Made by a program: the position numbers and the translations under genes
The notes under the pieces: generated by a model
Databases searched by the model: none
What the model saw: only the letters and a program-made list of their open reading frames with translations
Told to the model about the DNA's origin: nothing
Source: JAJDTT01 sp022827025
GTDB taxonomy: Bacteria; Acidobacteriota; UBA6911; RPQK01; JAJDTT01
Assembly (NCBI GenBank): GCA_965203535.1
Contig: OZ241897.1
Location: forward strand, 5,580,001-5,644,000
Length of the DNA: 64,000 nt
Reading direction: 5' to 3'
Part shown: positions 49,862-58,423 of the stretch, one piece after another
Layout of the letters: the number at the start of each line of letters is the position of its first letter
Position numbering within the stretch: the first letter of the stretch is position 1

Positions 49862-51502
49862 ATGTCAACCATCGACTGGATCATCGTCCTGGGCCTCAAC
49901 CTGTTGGTCTTCGGTTACGGACTGATCCGTTCCCGCGAAACCAGGACCAACCTGGACTGGTTCCTGGGTGGCCGCAATCTTCCCTTCTGGATCGTCGCCG
50001 TCTCCCTCTTCGCCACGTCCGTCGACAGCGGAGACATCGTGGGGGTCAATGGAATGACCTACGTGGAGGGGATTACGACTCTCACCACGTGGTGGCTGGG
50101 TGTGGTGGTGGGATACGTCATCGCCGCCTTCTTCGTGCTGCCCCCCATGTACCGCGCTGGAATGTTCACCAATGCCGAGTACCTGGAATACCGCTTCGGA
50201 CCTGCGGCCCGGGTCGTCAGCGCCCTGGTTCAGGTTCAGTACCGGACCAACATCCTGGCGGGAATCGCCATTTCCCTCCAGTTGACGCTCACCCTGGTCA
50301 TGGGCCTCAACGAGATCGGGGCCTGGATCGTGGTCGCGGCGTTCGCCTCAATGGCGACCTTGTACTCGGCCCGGGGAGGACTCAAGACCATCGCCTGGGT
50401 CGACGCCCTCCTGACCGTGGCCATCATCACCGGTGTCCTGGTCTTGTGGAACGTCCTCTGGAACGTCGCCGGCGGCTGGTCGGGCGCCGTGGAGAAGCTG
50501 ACGCTCAAGGGGGGGCCGGAACTGCCCGGCTATCTGCTGCATATCGGGGTCTCGCGGCCGGGCAGCCCCGATCCCCTGGTGGTGACCATGGCGTGGCTCA
50601 TCCTCGGAGCCGCCTACCCCATCGTGAACCACAGCGAGACCATGAAGTTGTTCGGCGCCCGCTCCCTTTGGGACGTGAAGGTGTCCGTCCTCATGGCCTC
50701 GGGCATGACCATGATCCTCATGTATTTCAACGGGACCCTGGGAATCCTGGGCCGGGCCGTCTGGCCCGAGACGCTGCAGCGGCCCGATCAGATCTACCCC
50801 CTTCTGGTGAACGAGTTCCTGGGACCGGGGCTGAAGGGCATCGTCGTGGCCGGGGTCATCGCGGCGGCGATCACCACCTACGAGGGGATCGGATCGGCGC
50901 TGGCGGCCCTCTGCACCCGGGACATCTACGCCCGCCTCTTCGTCAAGGACCGGGAAGACAGCCACTATTTCCGGGTCAGCCGCTGGGTCACCCCCTTCGT
51001 CGTGGCCGCCTCCTTCGCCTACATCCCCTTCATTCTCCGCTACGAGAACATCGCCGGTTTCTTCATCCGGGTCACCAGCGTCTTCGTCATTCCCCTCATG
51101 ACCGTCTACCTGGTGGGCGTCTTCACGCGAGCCCACCGGCGGAGCGGGATCATCGGACTGGCGGTCGGTTCCGGCTACGGCGTCCTGGCCTTGGTGGGGT
51201 CCGGCCTGGATCTCTTGCCGGTCTGGTTCACCGACAAGTTCGCCGCCTATGCCTGGAGCATCGTCGCCACCTCGGGCGCCATGATCCTGACCACCCTGAT
51301 TCTGGGACGGGACCCGGAACGGAGCCTGGCTCAGGAGCGGGTCGGCGGTTGGCTGGACCGGTCCCGAAGGGGGGTGCCGGATCTGGTGGATTCGCCCTTC
51401 GAAGCGCGGGGCCGCTCCGTGCCGTGGTGGGCCCACCCCAATCTCTGGGGCGTCGTCGTCATGGCGGCTTCCCTGATCCTGGTCTTCTACGTTTTCTGGT
51501 AG
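49862..51502 (+). CDS. Sodium:solute symporter (SSS family), second copy
   Basis: A 546-residue membrane protein with about thirteen helices, opening IDWIIVLGLNLLVFGYGL and showing the family core GGRNLPFWIVAVSLFATSVDSGDIVG. It is the longer SSS type related to SGLT/proline carriers, unlike the one at 3857-5278, with which it shares only family features. It starts 40 bases after the AttH-like gene and could be on the same message, though no promoter is obvious either way. The substrate is unassigned. The PhyH gene faces it from the other strand, with 28 bases between the stops. Confidence 0.88.
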   Translation: MSTIDWIIVLGLNLLVFGYGLIRSRETRTNLDWFLGGRNLPFWIVAVSLFATSVDSGDIVGVNGMTYVEGITTLTTWWLGVVVGYVIAAFFVLPPMYRAGMFTNAEYLEYRFGPAARVVSALVQVQYRTNILAGIAISLQLTLTLVMGLNEIGAWIVVAAFASMATLYSARGGLKTIAWVDALLTVAIITGVLVLWNVLWNVAGGWSGAVEKLTLKGGPELPGYLLHIGVSRPGSPDPLVVTMAWLILGAAYPIVNHSETMKLFGARSLWDVKVSVLMASGMTMILMYFNGTLGILGRAVWPETLQRPDQIYPLLVNEFLGPGLKGIVVAGVIAAAITTYEGIGSALAALCTRDIYARLFVKDREDSHYFRVSRWVTPFVVAASFAYIPFILRYENIAGFFIRVTSVFVIPLMTVYLVGVFTRAHRRSGIIGLAVGSGYGVLALVGSGLDLLPVWFTDKFAAYAWSIVATSGAMILTTLILGRDPERSLAQERVGGWLDRSRRGVPDLVDSPFEARGRSVPWWAHPNLWGVVVMAASLILVFYVFW

Positions 51503-51530
51503 GTCCCGGGAATTCCGCGGCTTGATCGCC

Positions 51531-52367
51531 CTATCCGGCTGCTCCGCGGTCCACCCAGTGCCGGAAGAGCGGCTGAACCGTGCCAGGCAGGGACTCGAAG
51601 ACTTCCCGTTTGACCAGCGGCACCAGGTAGGGCTTGCCGTTGGTCTCGGCCACGATCCGGGAATGGTCGTCGGTGCCGAGCAACAGCGGACTCAGGTTGA
51701 TCCACCACGGGGCGTATCGGACCACCGCCGCCACCCGCGCCTCGCGGCTCAGGACGGGAGCTGCCGAGTGCCAGATGCGGCTGTCGAGCAGGAGCAGGCT
51801 TCCTGCCTCCCCTGTCACCTGAACCTCCGCGGGATGCGGCGCCCCGCGCTCGACTCCGTTGTCTCCGGTGGGATTGTTGGAAGAGCGATGGCTTTCCGGC
51901 ACCACGAAGGTTCCTCCCGTCTCGGCCGTGAAGGGCGTGAGCATGAAGATGCCGGTCAGGACCTGGACCGAGTCGGGATAAGGTGCCGGGATATGGGCGG
52001 CGTTGGTCTGGTTGAAGGGCCAGTCCGCGTGCCACACCCGGTCCCGGTGGCCCGGATCGCTGATCAGCCCGCCCAAGGAGAGGATCCGCGTGTAGTTTCC
52101 CCAGAGCCGCTCAATGATGGCCAGGATTCTCGCGTCCGCCAGATAGGGCGCGATGGACTGGTCCAGGTTGATGAGTCCCACCACCGCCCCGCCCCGGGTG
52201 GTGACCCGGGCGTCTCCGGCCACGAGCTTGGCTTCCTCGGTCTCCAGGGACCGTTCCCGGGCGGCCAACACGTTCCGGCGAACGGCCTCCACCCGGTCCG
52301 TAGGAATGACGTCCTCCAGCAGGAGCCACCCGTCTTCGTGCAAACGCTCCAGCAGAGACTCGACCAT
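51531..52367 (-). CDS. Phytanoyl-CoA dioxygenase (PhyH) family protein
   Basis: A 278-residue Fe(II)/2-oxoglutarate-dependent oxygenase. ATG at 52367 is chosen because the family N-terminus (LLERLHEDGWLLLEDVIP) begins just there; the longer frame to 52550 adds basic non-family residues. The iron ligands are in VWHADWPF (HxD) and DSRIWHSAAP (distal His), and the 2-oxoglutarate arginine is in SREARVAAVVRY. It hydroxylates an aliphatic substrate that I cannot identify; bacterial PhyH proteins act on lipids, amino acids and natural products. It is convergent with the symporter and stands alone on its strand. Confidence 0.88.
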   Translation of the reverse strand: MVESLLERLHEDGWLLLEDVIPTDRVEAVRRNVLAARERSLETEEAKLVAGDARVTTRGGAVVGLINLDQSIAPYLADARILAIIERLWGNYTRILSLGGLISDPGHRDRVWHADWPFNQTNAAHIPAPYPDSVQVLTGIFMLTPFTAETGGTFVVPESHRSSNNPTGDNGVERGAPHPAEVQVTGEAGSLLLLDSRIWHSAAPVLSREARVAAVVRYAPWWINLSPLLLGTDDHSRIVAETNGKPYLVPLVKREVFESLPGTVQPLFRHWVDRGAAG

Positions 52368-52624
52368 GACGGCATTGTTCCAGACGCGAAAGCCAGTTCG
52401 CAAGAAAAGGAGCAGTGAGGCAGAGAAGCGACTGCAAAAAGGCCTTCCGGAGCGACCAACTGAAACCGGTCCGTCCCGCACCCTCAATACTGAAGAAATC
52501 TCGTCTAATTGGACACATGATCGTTTAGTAAAAATGGAGTACTCAAGCACAGGTTCGGGTTCCGGGTCAGGCGGTGTGGATTTCTCCTGGCCTCCACGAA
52601 CATAATGGAGATCAATGCAGTCCT

Positions 52625-52813
52625 ATGAGCACCAAGAAGACACACCCGGCGGGGAAATCCTCCCAGCAACCAGACAGGAGGGCAGCCACCGCAAAGAAGC
52701 GGACGGAAACGGGCTTGAACAGGTCTCAGCCCCTTGCGGTCCGCGACACCGTATCTCCACCGTCATCGGAAAAACCAGGAGGGGGTAAGAGTTCGCGAAG
52801 GAGCGGATCTTGA
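52625..52813 (+). CDS. Small basic protein, possible
   Basis: A 62-residue ORF, rich in Lys, Arg, Ser and Pro, beginning MSTKKTHPAGKSSQQPDRR, with no hydrophobic core and no family I know. Its ATG is preceded only by a weak AGATCAATGCAG stretch. It lies 31 bases before the SLATT-like gene on the same strand, and the spacing would suit a short two-gene unit. Low-complexity disordered ORFs of this size occur by chance in GC-rich DNA, so the call is weak. Confidence 0.35.
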   Translation: MSTKKTHPAGKSSQQPDRRAATAKKRTETGLNRSQPLAVRDTVSPPSSEKPGGGKSSRRSGS

Positions 52814-52844
52814 TTCCAATGCCGACATGAGGAGCAGCGCAGAC

Positions 52845-53363
52845 ATGACCAACCAGAAATTCGACGATCTCCTTTTTGGGGTCCGCCGTTCGATCCGCTA
52901 TCATTCCCGGCGCCAAGCCTTTTTCGAGGGCGTGAATCGATGGGCCGATTTCCTGCTGTTGGCGCTCGGCTCCGGGACGGTCGCATTGGCGGTCCAAAAC
53001 CGGCCGGCGTGGATTCTCGGATTGGGACTGGGTGTCGCGCTCGTTTCCAGCCTCAAGCTCGTCTTTGCCTTTGGTGTCAAGGCAACCCAACACGCTCAGT
53101 TCGTCAGGGATTTCACGCTGCTCGAAAAACGGCTCTGTGCCGATGCCTCCGAGGAGACGGTCAAGACCGTCACCCAGGAACGTCTGGATCTGGAGGCCTT
53201 GGAGCCCCCTGTCATGCAGGTGCTCGACGTGCTTTGCCACAATGACCTGCTGAGGGCGATGGGCTACGCCGATGAGAAAGAGAAGGTTGCCGTGACTTGG
53301 TGGCAACGGCAAACGGCCCACTTCTTCAATTTCGGGACCCACCGCCTCGCTAAAGGAGACTAA
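52845..53363 (+). CDS. SLATT-like two-transmembrane protein
   Basis: A 172-residue protein; ATG at 52845 with GAGGAG ten bases upstream is favoured over 52827. Residues 5-25 (FDDLLFGVRRSIRYHSRRQAF-type amphipathic helix) lead into two close helices (ADFLLLALGSGTVALAV and AWILGLGLGVALVSSLKLVFAFG), followed by a helical C-terminal half. This topology and the RRSIRYHxRR start match SLATT-domain proteins, proposed pore-forming effectors of nucleotide-triggered defence systems (SMODS/CBASS-related) and also found alone on mobile elements. No nucleotide cyclase, SLOG or protease partner is present here, so a defence role is only a possibility. Confidence 0.6.
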   Translation: MTNQKFDDLLFGVRRSIRYHSRRQAFFEGVNRWADFLLLALGSGTVALAVQNRPAWILGLGLGVALVSSLKLVFAFGVKATQHAQFVRDFTLLEKRLCADASEETVKTVTQERLDLEALEPPVMQVLDVLCHNDLLRAMGYADEKEKVAVTWWQRQTAHFFNFGTHRLAKGD

Positions 53364-53402
53364 ACCTGCCCGTTCCCCACATATTGCACAAGGGGCAATA
53401 GT

Positions 53403-53490
53403 CAGGGTCTGGTTTCATTCCTGTTTCTTTTCGTAAGACGAACCCTGGTCAGCAGCCTGCTCCTGTTCGTAGAAACGTGGAGCAGGCTGC
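53403..53490. other. Two hairpins in the intergenic region after the SLATT-like gene
   Basis: GCAGCCTGCTCC (53452-53463) pairs perfectly with GGAGCAGGCTGC (53479-53490) around a 15-base loop containing GTTCGTAGAAACG. Just upstream, CAGGGT at 53403 can pair with ACCCTG at 53442-53447. There is no U-tract. It may be a 3' stabiliser of the upstream message or a leader structure for the SDR at 53594. Confidence 0.35.
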
Positions 53491-53593
53491 CGGTATCGAC
53501 CGGGCCGCCAGAATAAAGGCAATAGATTGCGTTGACCCTTTCTCCAAGCGCATGGCCGTGTCCGACCGTTGACTGTTCTAATTGGAGAATCAC

Positions 53594-54298
53594 ATGGCAG
53601 TGAAAAAAGTCGTGATCGTCACCGCAGGCGGAAGTGGCATGGGGGCTGCGGCGGCGCGGAGATTTGCCGCTGACGAATTTGGGGTCTCCATCCTGTCTTC
53701 CTCCGGCAAAGGCGAGGCCCTGGCAACGGAGCTCGGCGGCGTCGGCGTCACGGGGTCCAATCGATCCAACGAAGACCTGACCCGTCTCGTGGACCTCACC
53801 ATGGAAAGATGGGGCCAGGTGGACGTGCTGGTGAACAGTGCGGGACACGGCCCGAGAGCGCCGATCCTCGAACTCTCGGATGACGACTGGCACCGCGGCA
53901 TGGAAGTCTACTTACTGAGTGCCGTTCGTCCGACACGCCTGGTCGCGCCCATCATGCAGCGTCAGAAGGGTGGGGTTATCGTCAATATTTCCACCTTCGC
54001 CGCGTTCGAGCCCGAGCCCGCATTTCCCACCTCCGGCGTGTTCCGGGCGGGATTGGCGGCCTTCGCAAAATTGTTCTCGGACCAGTACGCCGCGGACAAC
54101 ATTCGCATGAACAACGTCCTGCCCGGGTTCATCAACAATTTCCCCGAGAATCCGGAGTATCGCGACCGCATCCCGATGCAGCGCTACGGCACCACGGAAG
54201 AGATAGCCGAGGTCATCGCCTTTCTGGCCTCCAGGGGCGGCGCGTACATCACGGGACAGAACATTCGAGTCGATGGAGGAATCACTCGATCCGTCTGA
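53594..54298 (+). CDS. Short-chain dehydrogenase-like protein without the YxxxK motif
   Basis: A 234-residue SDR-fold protein with GGAG seven bases before ATG 53594 (the TTG at 53582 is rejected). The nucleotide-binding loop is VIVTAGGSGMGAAAA, NSAGHGP replaces NNAG-like, and the C-terminal GQNIRVDGGITRSV is typical. Where classical members have YxxxK, the segment reads FPTSGVFRAGLAAF, so tyrosine and lysine appear replaced by Ser and Arg. It may be a regulatory or NADP-binding protein, or use another residue. It overlaps nothing but is 16 bases ahead of another SDR-fold gene, also lacking the motif. Confidence 0.8.
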   Translation: MAVKKVVIVTAGGSGMGAAAARRFAADEFGVSILSSSGKGEALATELGGVGVTGSNRSNEDLTRLVDLTMERWGQVDVLVNSAGHGPRAPILELSDDDWHRGMEVYLLSAVRPTRLVAPIMQRQKGGVIVNISTFAAFEPEPAFPTSGVFRAGLAAFAKLFSDQYAADNIRMNNVLPGFINNFPENPEYRDRIPMQRYGTTEEIAEVIAFLASRGGAYITGQNIRVDGGITRSV

Positions 54299-54314
54299 TC
54301 GGGAGAAAATAAGG

Positions 54315-55010
54315 ATGAAAGTGATCATCGTCGGAGCATCCGGCAAGATCGGTCGCGGGGTCGACAAGGCCGTATCGGCCAACCATGAAGTGATTCGAGT
54401 CGGTCTGGCAGACGGTGACGTGCAGTGTGACTACACCGATCCGGAGTCGGTGCGAAGCATGTTCGCGACAGTCGGGGCCTACGATGCGCTGGTATCGGCC
54501 GTGGGCGAAGATAGTCGATTTCTCCCGTTCGAGGAATTGGCCGATGACGACTATCGCTACGGATTCGAGAGGAAATTCCTGTCCCAGATCCGGCTGGTGT
54601 CGTTGGGGCAATCCACGATTCAAGACGGCGGCTCGTTTACGTTGACCAGCGGATTCCTGAGCCACTATTCGAACCAGTGCGGTATCGCCACGGGACCGTT
54701 CAATGCGACGCTCGAAACCTTTGTGGAACAGACGGCCCGGCTGTGGCCTCGCGGCATTCGAGTCAACGTGGTCAGTCCGGGCCCCGTGGTTCCGGCTGGG
54801 AAAGAAGGATGGGGACGAGTGACAGCGGCGCAGTGCGGTCAAGTGTATGTCCAGGCGATCGAGGGAACGATGTCGGGCGAAGTCTTGCGCGTTTGGGGCG
54901 GGCGTCCGGTTCCCGATTCACGGGGAGCGGCGATTTCCAATCGCCGAAGGAGCGGCGGTTTCCAGCCGCCGGACTCCGGAGAACGTCGCAAGGCGGGTGC
55001 GAGCGAATGA
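54315..55010 (+). CDS. Small SDR-fold protein with a repeat-derived C-terminal tail
   Basis: A 231-residue protein from ATG 54315. Residues 1-198 are the compact SDR type that begins MKVIIVGASGKIGRGVD and ends GTMSGEVLRVWG; in this family the usual catalytic YxxxK is absent, and here the corresponding segment is QCGIATGPFNATLETF. Residues from about 199 (PVPDSRGAAISNRRRSGGF and on) do not belong to the family and are read through the dispersed palindromes at 54929-54970. The natural stop was apparently lost when these inserted. The extra tail is basic and probably disordered, so the enzyme part may still fold. Confidence 0.75.
   Translation: MKVIIVGASGKIGRGVDKAVSANHEVIRVGLADGDVQCDYTDPESVRSMFATVGAYDALVSAVGEDSRFLPFEELADDDYRYGFERKFLSQIRLVSLGQSTIQDGGSFTLTSGFLSHYSNQCGIATGPFNATLETFVEQTARLWPRGIRVNVVSPGPVVPAGKEGWGRVTAAQCGQVYVQAIEGTMSGEVLRVWGGRPVPDSRGAAISNRRRSGGFQPPDSGERRKAGASE
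54929..54970. repeat. Two GGCG-type palindromes inside the SDR coding end
   Basis: GGCGATTTCCAATCGCC (54929-54945) and GGCGGTTTCCAGCCGCC (54954-54970) each form a short hairpin and are separated by GAAGGAGC. The pair matches those at 24105-24230 and 63601-63640. They are translated as the tail of the SDR protein. Confidence 0.8.
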
Positions 55011-55070
55011 AGAATGGGCGACTGGAAATCACCCCTCCAAGTCCCCCTCGCTTCAGGTAAGAGAGAACGC

Positions 55071-55412
55071 ATGAATGCGGAAAATGACGCCAAGGGTATT
55101 CTGGCAGATCGGGTCCGTGAGACTCTCTCGGGACGTGAGGGCGTCTCTGAACGAAGAATGTTCGGCGGCGTCTGCTTCATGATCCAAGGCAACATGTGCG
55201 TCGGCACCTGGAAGGGCTCGCTCATCGTGCGGCTGGACAAGAAGGATCATGAAAAGACCCTGTCGGAACCGCACACGAAGCCGGCGGACATCACCGGCCG
55301 TGTGATGAAGGGATGGGCCCTCGTGGAGCCGTCCGGAATCGACTCCGACAACGATCTGAAGGCGTGGGTCCACCGGGCCGCCATCTACGCCGAATCCCTT
55401 CCCCCCAAGTGA
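55071..55412 (+). CDS. TfoX N-terminal domain protein
   Basis: A 113-residue protein of the TfoX-N family: SERRMFGGVCFMIQGNMCVGTWKGSLIVRLD contains the characteristic RxMFGGxxxxxxGxMxxG pattern. These small proteins are related to the N-terminal half of the competence regulator TfoX/Sxy but are found singly in many bacteria with unknown role. The C-terminal competence domain is missing. It lies 60 bases after the atypical SDR gene, and that gap carries a degenerate palindrome (about 55016-55036). A weak purine stretch precedes the ATG. Confidence 0.8.
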   Translation: MNAENDAKGILADRVRETLSGREGVSERRMFGGVCFMIQGNMCVGTWKGSLIVRLDKKDHEKTLSEPHTKPADITGRVMKGWALVEPSGIDSDNDLKAWVHRAAIYAESLPPK

Positions 55413-55426
55413 ACACGCGCGGAAGA

Positions 55427-55448
55427 GGGCACCCACGAGGGGTGCCCC
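55427..55448. repeat. Dispersed GGGCACC-type palindrome
   Basis: GGGCACCC and GGGGTGCCCC pair around an ACGA loop. It belongs to the family also present at 3795-3821, 63435-63459 and 63558-63578. It lies between the TfoX-N gene and the FG-GAP gene. Confidence 0.6.
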
Positions 55449-55526
55449 TACACTGCATTTCTCTTTCCTCTCCGGTGTAGACTAGGCGGCATCAGCTTCC
55501 ATTCCGGACAGAAAGGAAAGACCGCC

Positions 55527-58355
55527 ATGATCCATGGGAAATCGATTCAAGCGGCTTCGGTGCGCATGTTGGCCCTGCTGGCCTTGATCTGGGGCGCTTC
55601 GCCTCTAGCGGCTGGAGAGAAGATCTGGACGTCATCCTCCTTCCTCGACTTCGCCGACGGGAGCTTCAGCGACGGAGGCGTCAACACCTACGTCACCGTT
55701 CAAGGAGAAGTCGTCCTGATCAAGCTGTTGGACCTGAATCACGACGGGCGCGTCGACATCGTGATCCCCAACGACCACGATCCCCACGAGCGGGCGGACC
55801 TGTTCATTTACTGGGGTGGAGATGAGGGATACTCACCGCGGCGACATAGCCGGCTACCCACCAATGGCGGACACGACGGCGCCGTGGCCGATCTGGACGG
55901 GGACGGCAATCCCGAGTTGATCGTGGCCAACAACTTCAACGGGACCCGGACCGACCTGGATTCCTTCATCTACCGCGGCGCCAAGGGCGGCCCCAAGGCC
56001 TCCGGCCGGACCGGCCTTCCCACCCGGGGCGCCCGGGCGGTGGCGGTGGAGGACCTGAACCGGGACGGGCACCCCGACATCGTCTTCGCCAACAGCGGAT
56101 TGGACTACCACGTGACGGTGGACCCGCACAACGAGTCCTTCGTCTACTGGGGATCGCCGGACGGGTATTCCGCCGAACGGCGGCAGGTGCTCAGGACCGT
56201 GAACAGCCGGGACGTGAAGGTGGCCGACCTGGACCGGGACGGGCACTTGGACCTGGTCTTCGCCAATGAGGGGAACACGGACGCGGAAGGGGGCGCCCTC
56301 CTCTACTGGGGAACGTCGGAGGGCGACTACGCGGGCCGCGAGGCGGTCCATCTACCCGGTGACCGGTCTTCGGCGGTCGAGGTCGCCGACCTCAACGGGG
56401 ACGGTTTTCCCGAGGTGGTCCTGGCCAACGCCTACCGGCTCAAGACCCGGGAGATGGGCATGTACAACATCGTGGACACGGTGAGCGTGCCCTCGTTCAT
56501 CTATTGGGGGTCGGCCAAGGGATATTCTGTGGAATCCAAGACGCTGCTGCCCACCGTGGGGGCCTCGGACGTGGCGTCGGGAGACCTGAACCGGGATGGC
56601 CACGTCGACCTGGTCTTCGCCAACAAGTCGGGACTGGCGTCCTTCATCTACTGGGGATCTCCGGACGGTTACCGCTCGCACCGGCGGACGTCGATTCCCA
56701 CAAAGGCGCCCACCCGCTGCCTGGTGGAGGATCTGGACGGGGACGGCTACCCCGAACTGGTCTTCTCGCAGCATGGCGGGCAGCCTCACGGAAAGCCCCC
56801 CGCGTACGTCTATTGGGGCGGGCCGGAGGGCTACTCGCCCGAGTGGCGGACCGAGCTGCCCACGTTCGAGGCGACCGGGGTCCAGGCGGGAGACCTGGAC
56901 GGAGACGGCAGCAAGGACCTGGTCTTCGTCCATTCGGCCGACACCACCCATGGGATCCCGGCGTACATCTACTGGGGCGGCCCCAAGGGGCGGTTCGAAC
57001 CGTCTCGGCGCCAGTTGCTGCCCAGCGGCAACGGATACTGCTCCAGCGCGGACATCAACCGGGACGGCCATGTGGACCTCCTGTTTCCTTCCGTCTACAG
57101 AAAGAGCCCGACTCCGGCCATCTACTGGGGGTCCGGCTCGGGGTACTCCGGGTCCAATCGGACCCTCATCGGGTCCGGCGGCAGCTTCTCTTCCCGGCTT
57201 GCCGACTTCAACCGGGACGGTTACCTGGACGCGTCCTTCACCCAGTGGAGTCCGGGAACCGAGGCCACCAGCCTCTACTGGGGCGGCCCGGAGGGATTCT
57301 CTGACGGCAACCGCTTCATCTTCCGGATCGGAAGCATCCGGGAGCACACCATCGGCGACCTGAATCGCGACGGTTGGATCGACGTGATCTTCAGCGGGAC
57401 CCTCAACAAGGTGGTGGTCTTCTGGAACAGTCCGCTGGGATTCGACAACGAGCGCAAGACGGAATTGCCTTCGCGGGTTTCGGTGGGCGTCGAAGTAGCC
57501 GATCTGGACGGGAACGGCTACCTGGAAGTGATCGCCTGCAACCTCTACGACAGGGACCCGGCGCCGGGCAAGCCCCGGTCCTTCGGAGGCTCCGCGGAAG
57601 GGGACACCTTCATTTACTGGGGTGGTCCCGAGGGCTACGACGAATCGAACCCGACCATCCTGCCTTCGGTGGGCAACTCTTCCGCGGCCGTGGCCGACCT
57701 GAACGGGAACGGGTTCCTGGACCTGGTCCTGAGCAGCTACCATGCCGGCTACACCCGCAGCCATCCCTCCAGGATCTACTGGAACGGGCCCTCGGGTTTC
57801 GACCCGTCCCGCAAGATGGAGATCCCCAGCAACTCCGCTTCGGGAGTCATCGCCAACGACTTCGACCTGGACGGGCACGTGGACATCCTGTTCGGCTGCC
57901 ACTCCAAGCAGGGGAACCACAGGAACGACGCCTTCCTCTATTGGGGCGGTCCGGAGGGGTTCTCCACCGAGCGCCGGACTTCCCTGCCGGTCCTGGGACC
58001 GCACCATCTTGCCTCCGATCCGGGTCACGCCTATGATCGGGGCCATCGCTACGACTACATTTCACCGCCATTCGACGCCGTTTCCGTCGAGCGCTTGGGA
58101 ACCATCACCTGGGACGGGGACACCCCGTTCCGGACCGGTCTGGAATTTCAGGTGCGGTGGGCCGCCAGCCGGGAGGGGTTGGAGTCGGCGGACTGGACGG
58201 GACCGGAGGGCACCGGGAGCCACTACCAGCAGTCTGGCGCGCAGCTTCCGCAAGTCGGCGAGGGGACCCGTTGGATCCAATACAAGGCCAGCCTCCTCAG
58301 TCCCGGTTCCGCCAATTCGCCGGTCTTGGAGTCGGTGTCCATCAGTTATCGTTGA
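55527..58355 (+). CDS. Secreted FG-GAP/VCBS repeat protein with fourteen blades
   Basis: A 942-residue exported protein with GAAAGGAAAG before its ATG and a signal peptide (MLALLALIWGASPLAAG). Fourteen repeats of about 55-60 residues each carry a calcium-binding loop such as DLNRDGHVD or DLDGDGYPE, followed by a strand and the motif YWGGPEGYS (variants YWGSPDGY, FWNSPLGF) plus RRTxLPT. Fourteen copies suit two seven-bladed integrin-like propellers in one chain. The last 100 residues form a beta-sandwich ending ESVSISYR. It has no catalytic motif that I can see and may bind a polysaccharide or surface. It is probably transcribed alone. Confidence 0.85.
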   Translation: MIHGKSIQAASVRMLALLALIWGASPLAAGEKIWTSSSFLDFADGSFSDGGVNTYVTVQGEVVLIKLLDLNHDGRVDIVIPNDHDPHERADLFIYWGGDEGYSPRRHSRLPTNGGHDGAVADLDGDGNPELIVANNFNGTRTDLDSFIYRGAKGGPKASGRTGLPTRGARAVAVEDLNRDGHPDIVFANSGLDYHVTVDPHNESFVYWGSPDGYSAERRQVLRTVNSRDVKVADLDRDGHLDLVFANEGNTDAEGGALLYWGTSEGDYAGREAVHLPGDRSSAVEVADLNGDGFPEVVLANAYRLKTREMGMYNIVDTVSVPSFIYWGSAKGYSVESKTLLPTVGASDVASGDLNRDGHVDLVFANKSGLASFIYWGSPDGYRSHRRTSIPTKAPTRCLVEDLDGDGYPELVFSQHGGQPHGKPPAYVYWGGPEGYSPEWRTELPTFEATGVQAGDLDGDGSKDLVFVHSADTTHGIPAYIYWGGPKGRFEPSRRQLLPSGNGYCSSADINRDGHVDLLFPSVYRKSPTPAIYWGSGSGYSGSNRTLIGSGGSFSSRLADFNRDGYLDASFTQWSPGTEATSLYWGGPEGFSDGNRFIFRIGSIREHTIGDLNRDGWIDVIFSGTLNKVVVFWNSPLGFDNERKTELPSRVSVGVEVADLDGNGYLEVIACNLYDRDPAPGKPRSFGGSAEGDTFIYWGGPEGYDESNPTILPSVGNSSAAVADLNGNGFLDLVLSSYHAGYTRSHPSRIYWNGPSGFDPSRKMEIPSNSASGVIANDFDLDGHVDILFGCHSKQGNHRNDAFLYWGGPEGFSTERRTSLPVLGPHHLASDPGHAYDRGHRYDYISPPFDAVSVERLGTITWDGDTPFRTGLEFQVRWAASREGLESADWTGPEGTGSHYQQSGAQLPQVGEGTRWIQYKASLLSPGSANSPVLESVSISYR

Positions 58356-58365
58356 GCCGTTGGGA

Positions 58366-58386
58366 GGGGGGACTTTTAGTCCCCCC
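58366..58386. repeat. GGGGGGAC-TTTTA-GTCCCCCC hairpin
   Basis: A perfect eight-base stem with a five-base loop, 10 bases after the FG-GAP stop. The same stem with a slightly different loop is repeated in the 12809-13407 array. It may act as a transcript-end structure, but no T-run follows. Confidence 0.7.
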
Positions 58387-58423
58387 GTCTTCTGCTGTCT
58401 GGATCGGGAGAGATTTGTGTTGA

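Noticed and set aside
52845..53363. Complete CBASS-type defence system
   Set aside because: Only the SLATT-like protein is present; no cyclase, SLOG, Cap2/Cap3 or nuclease gene is nearby.
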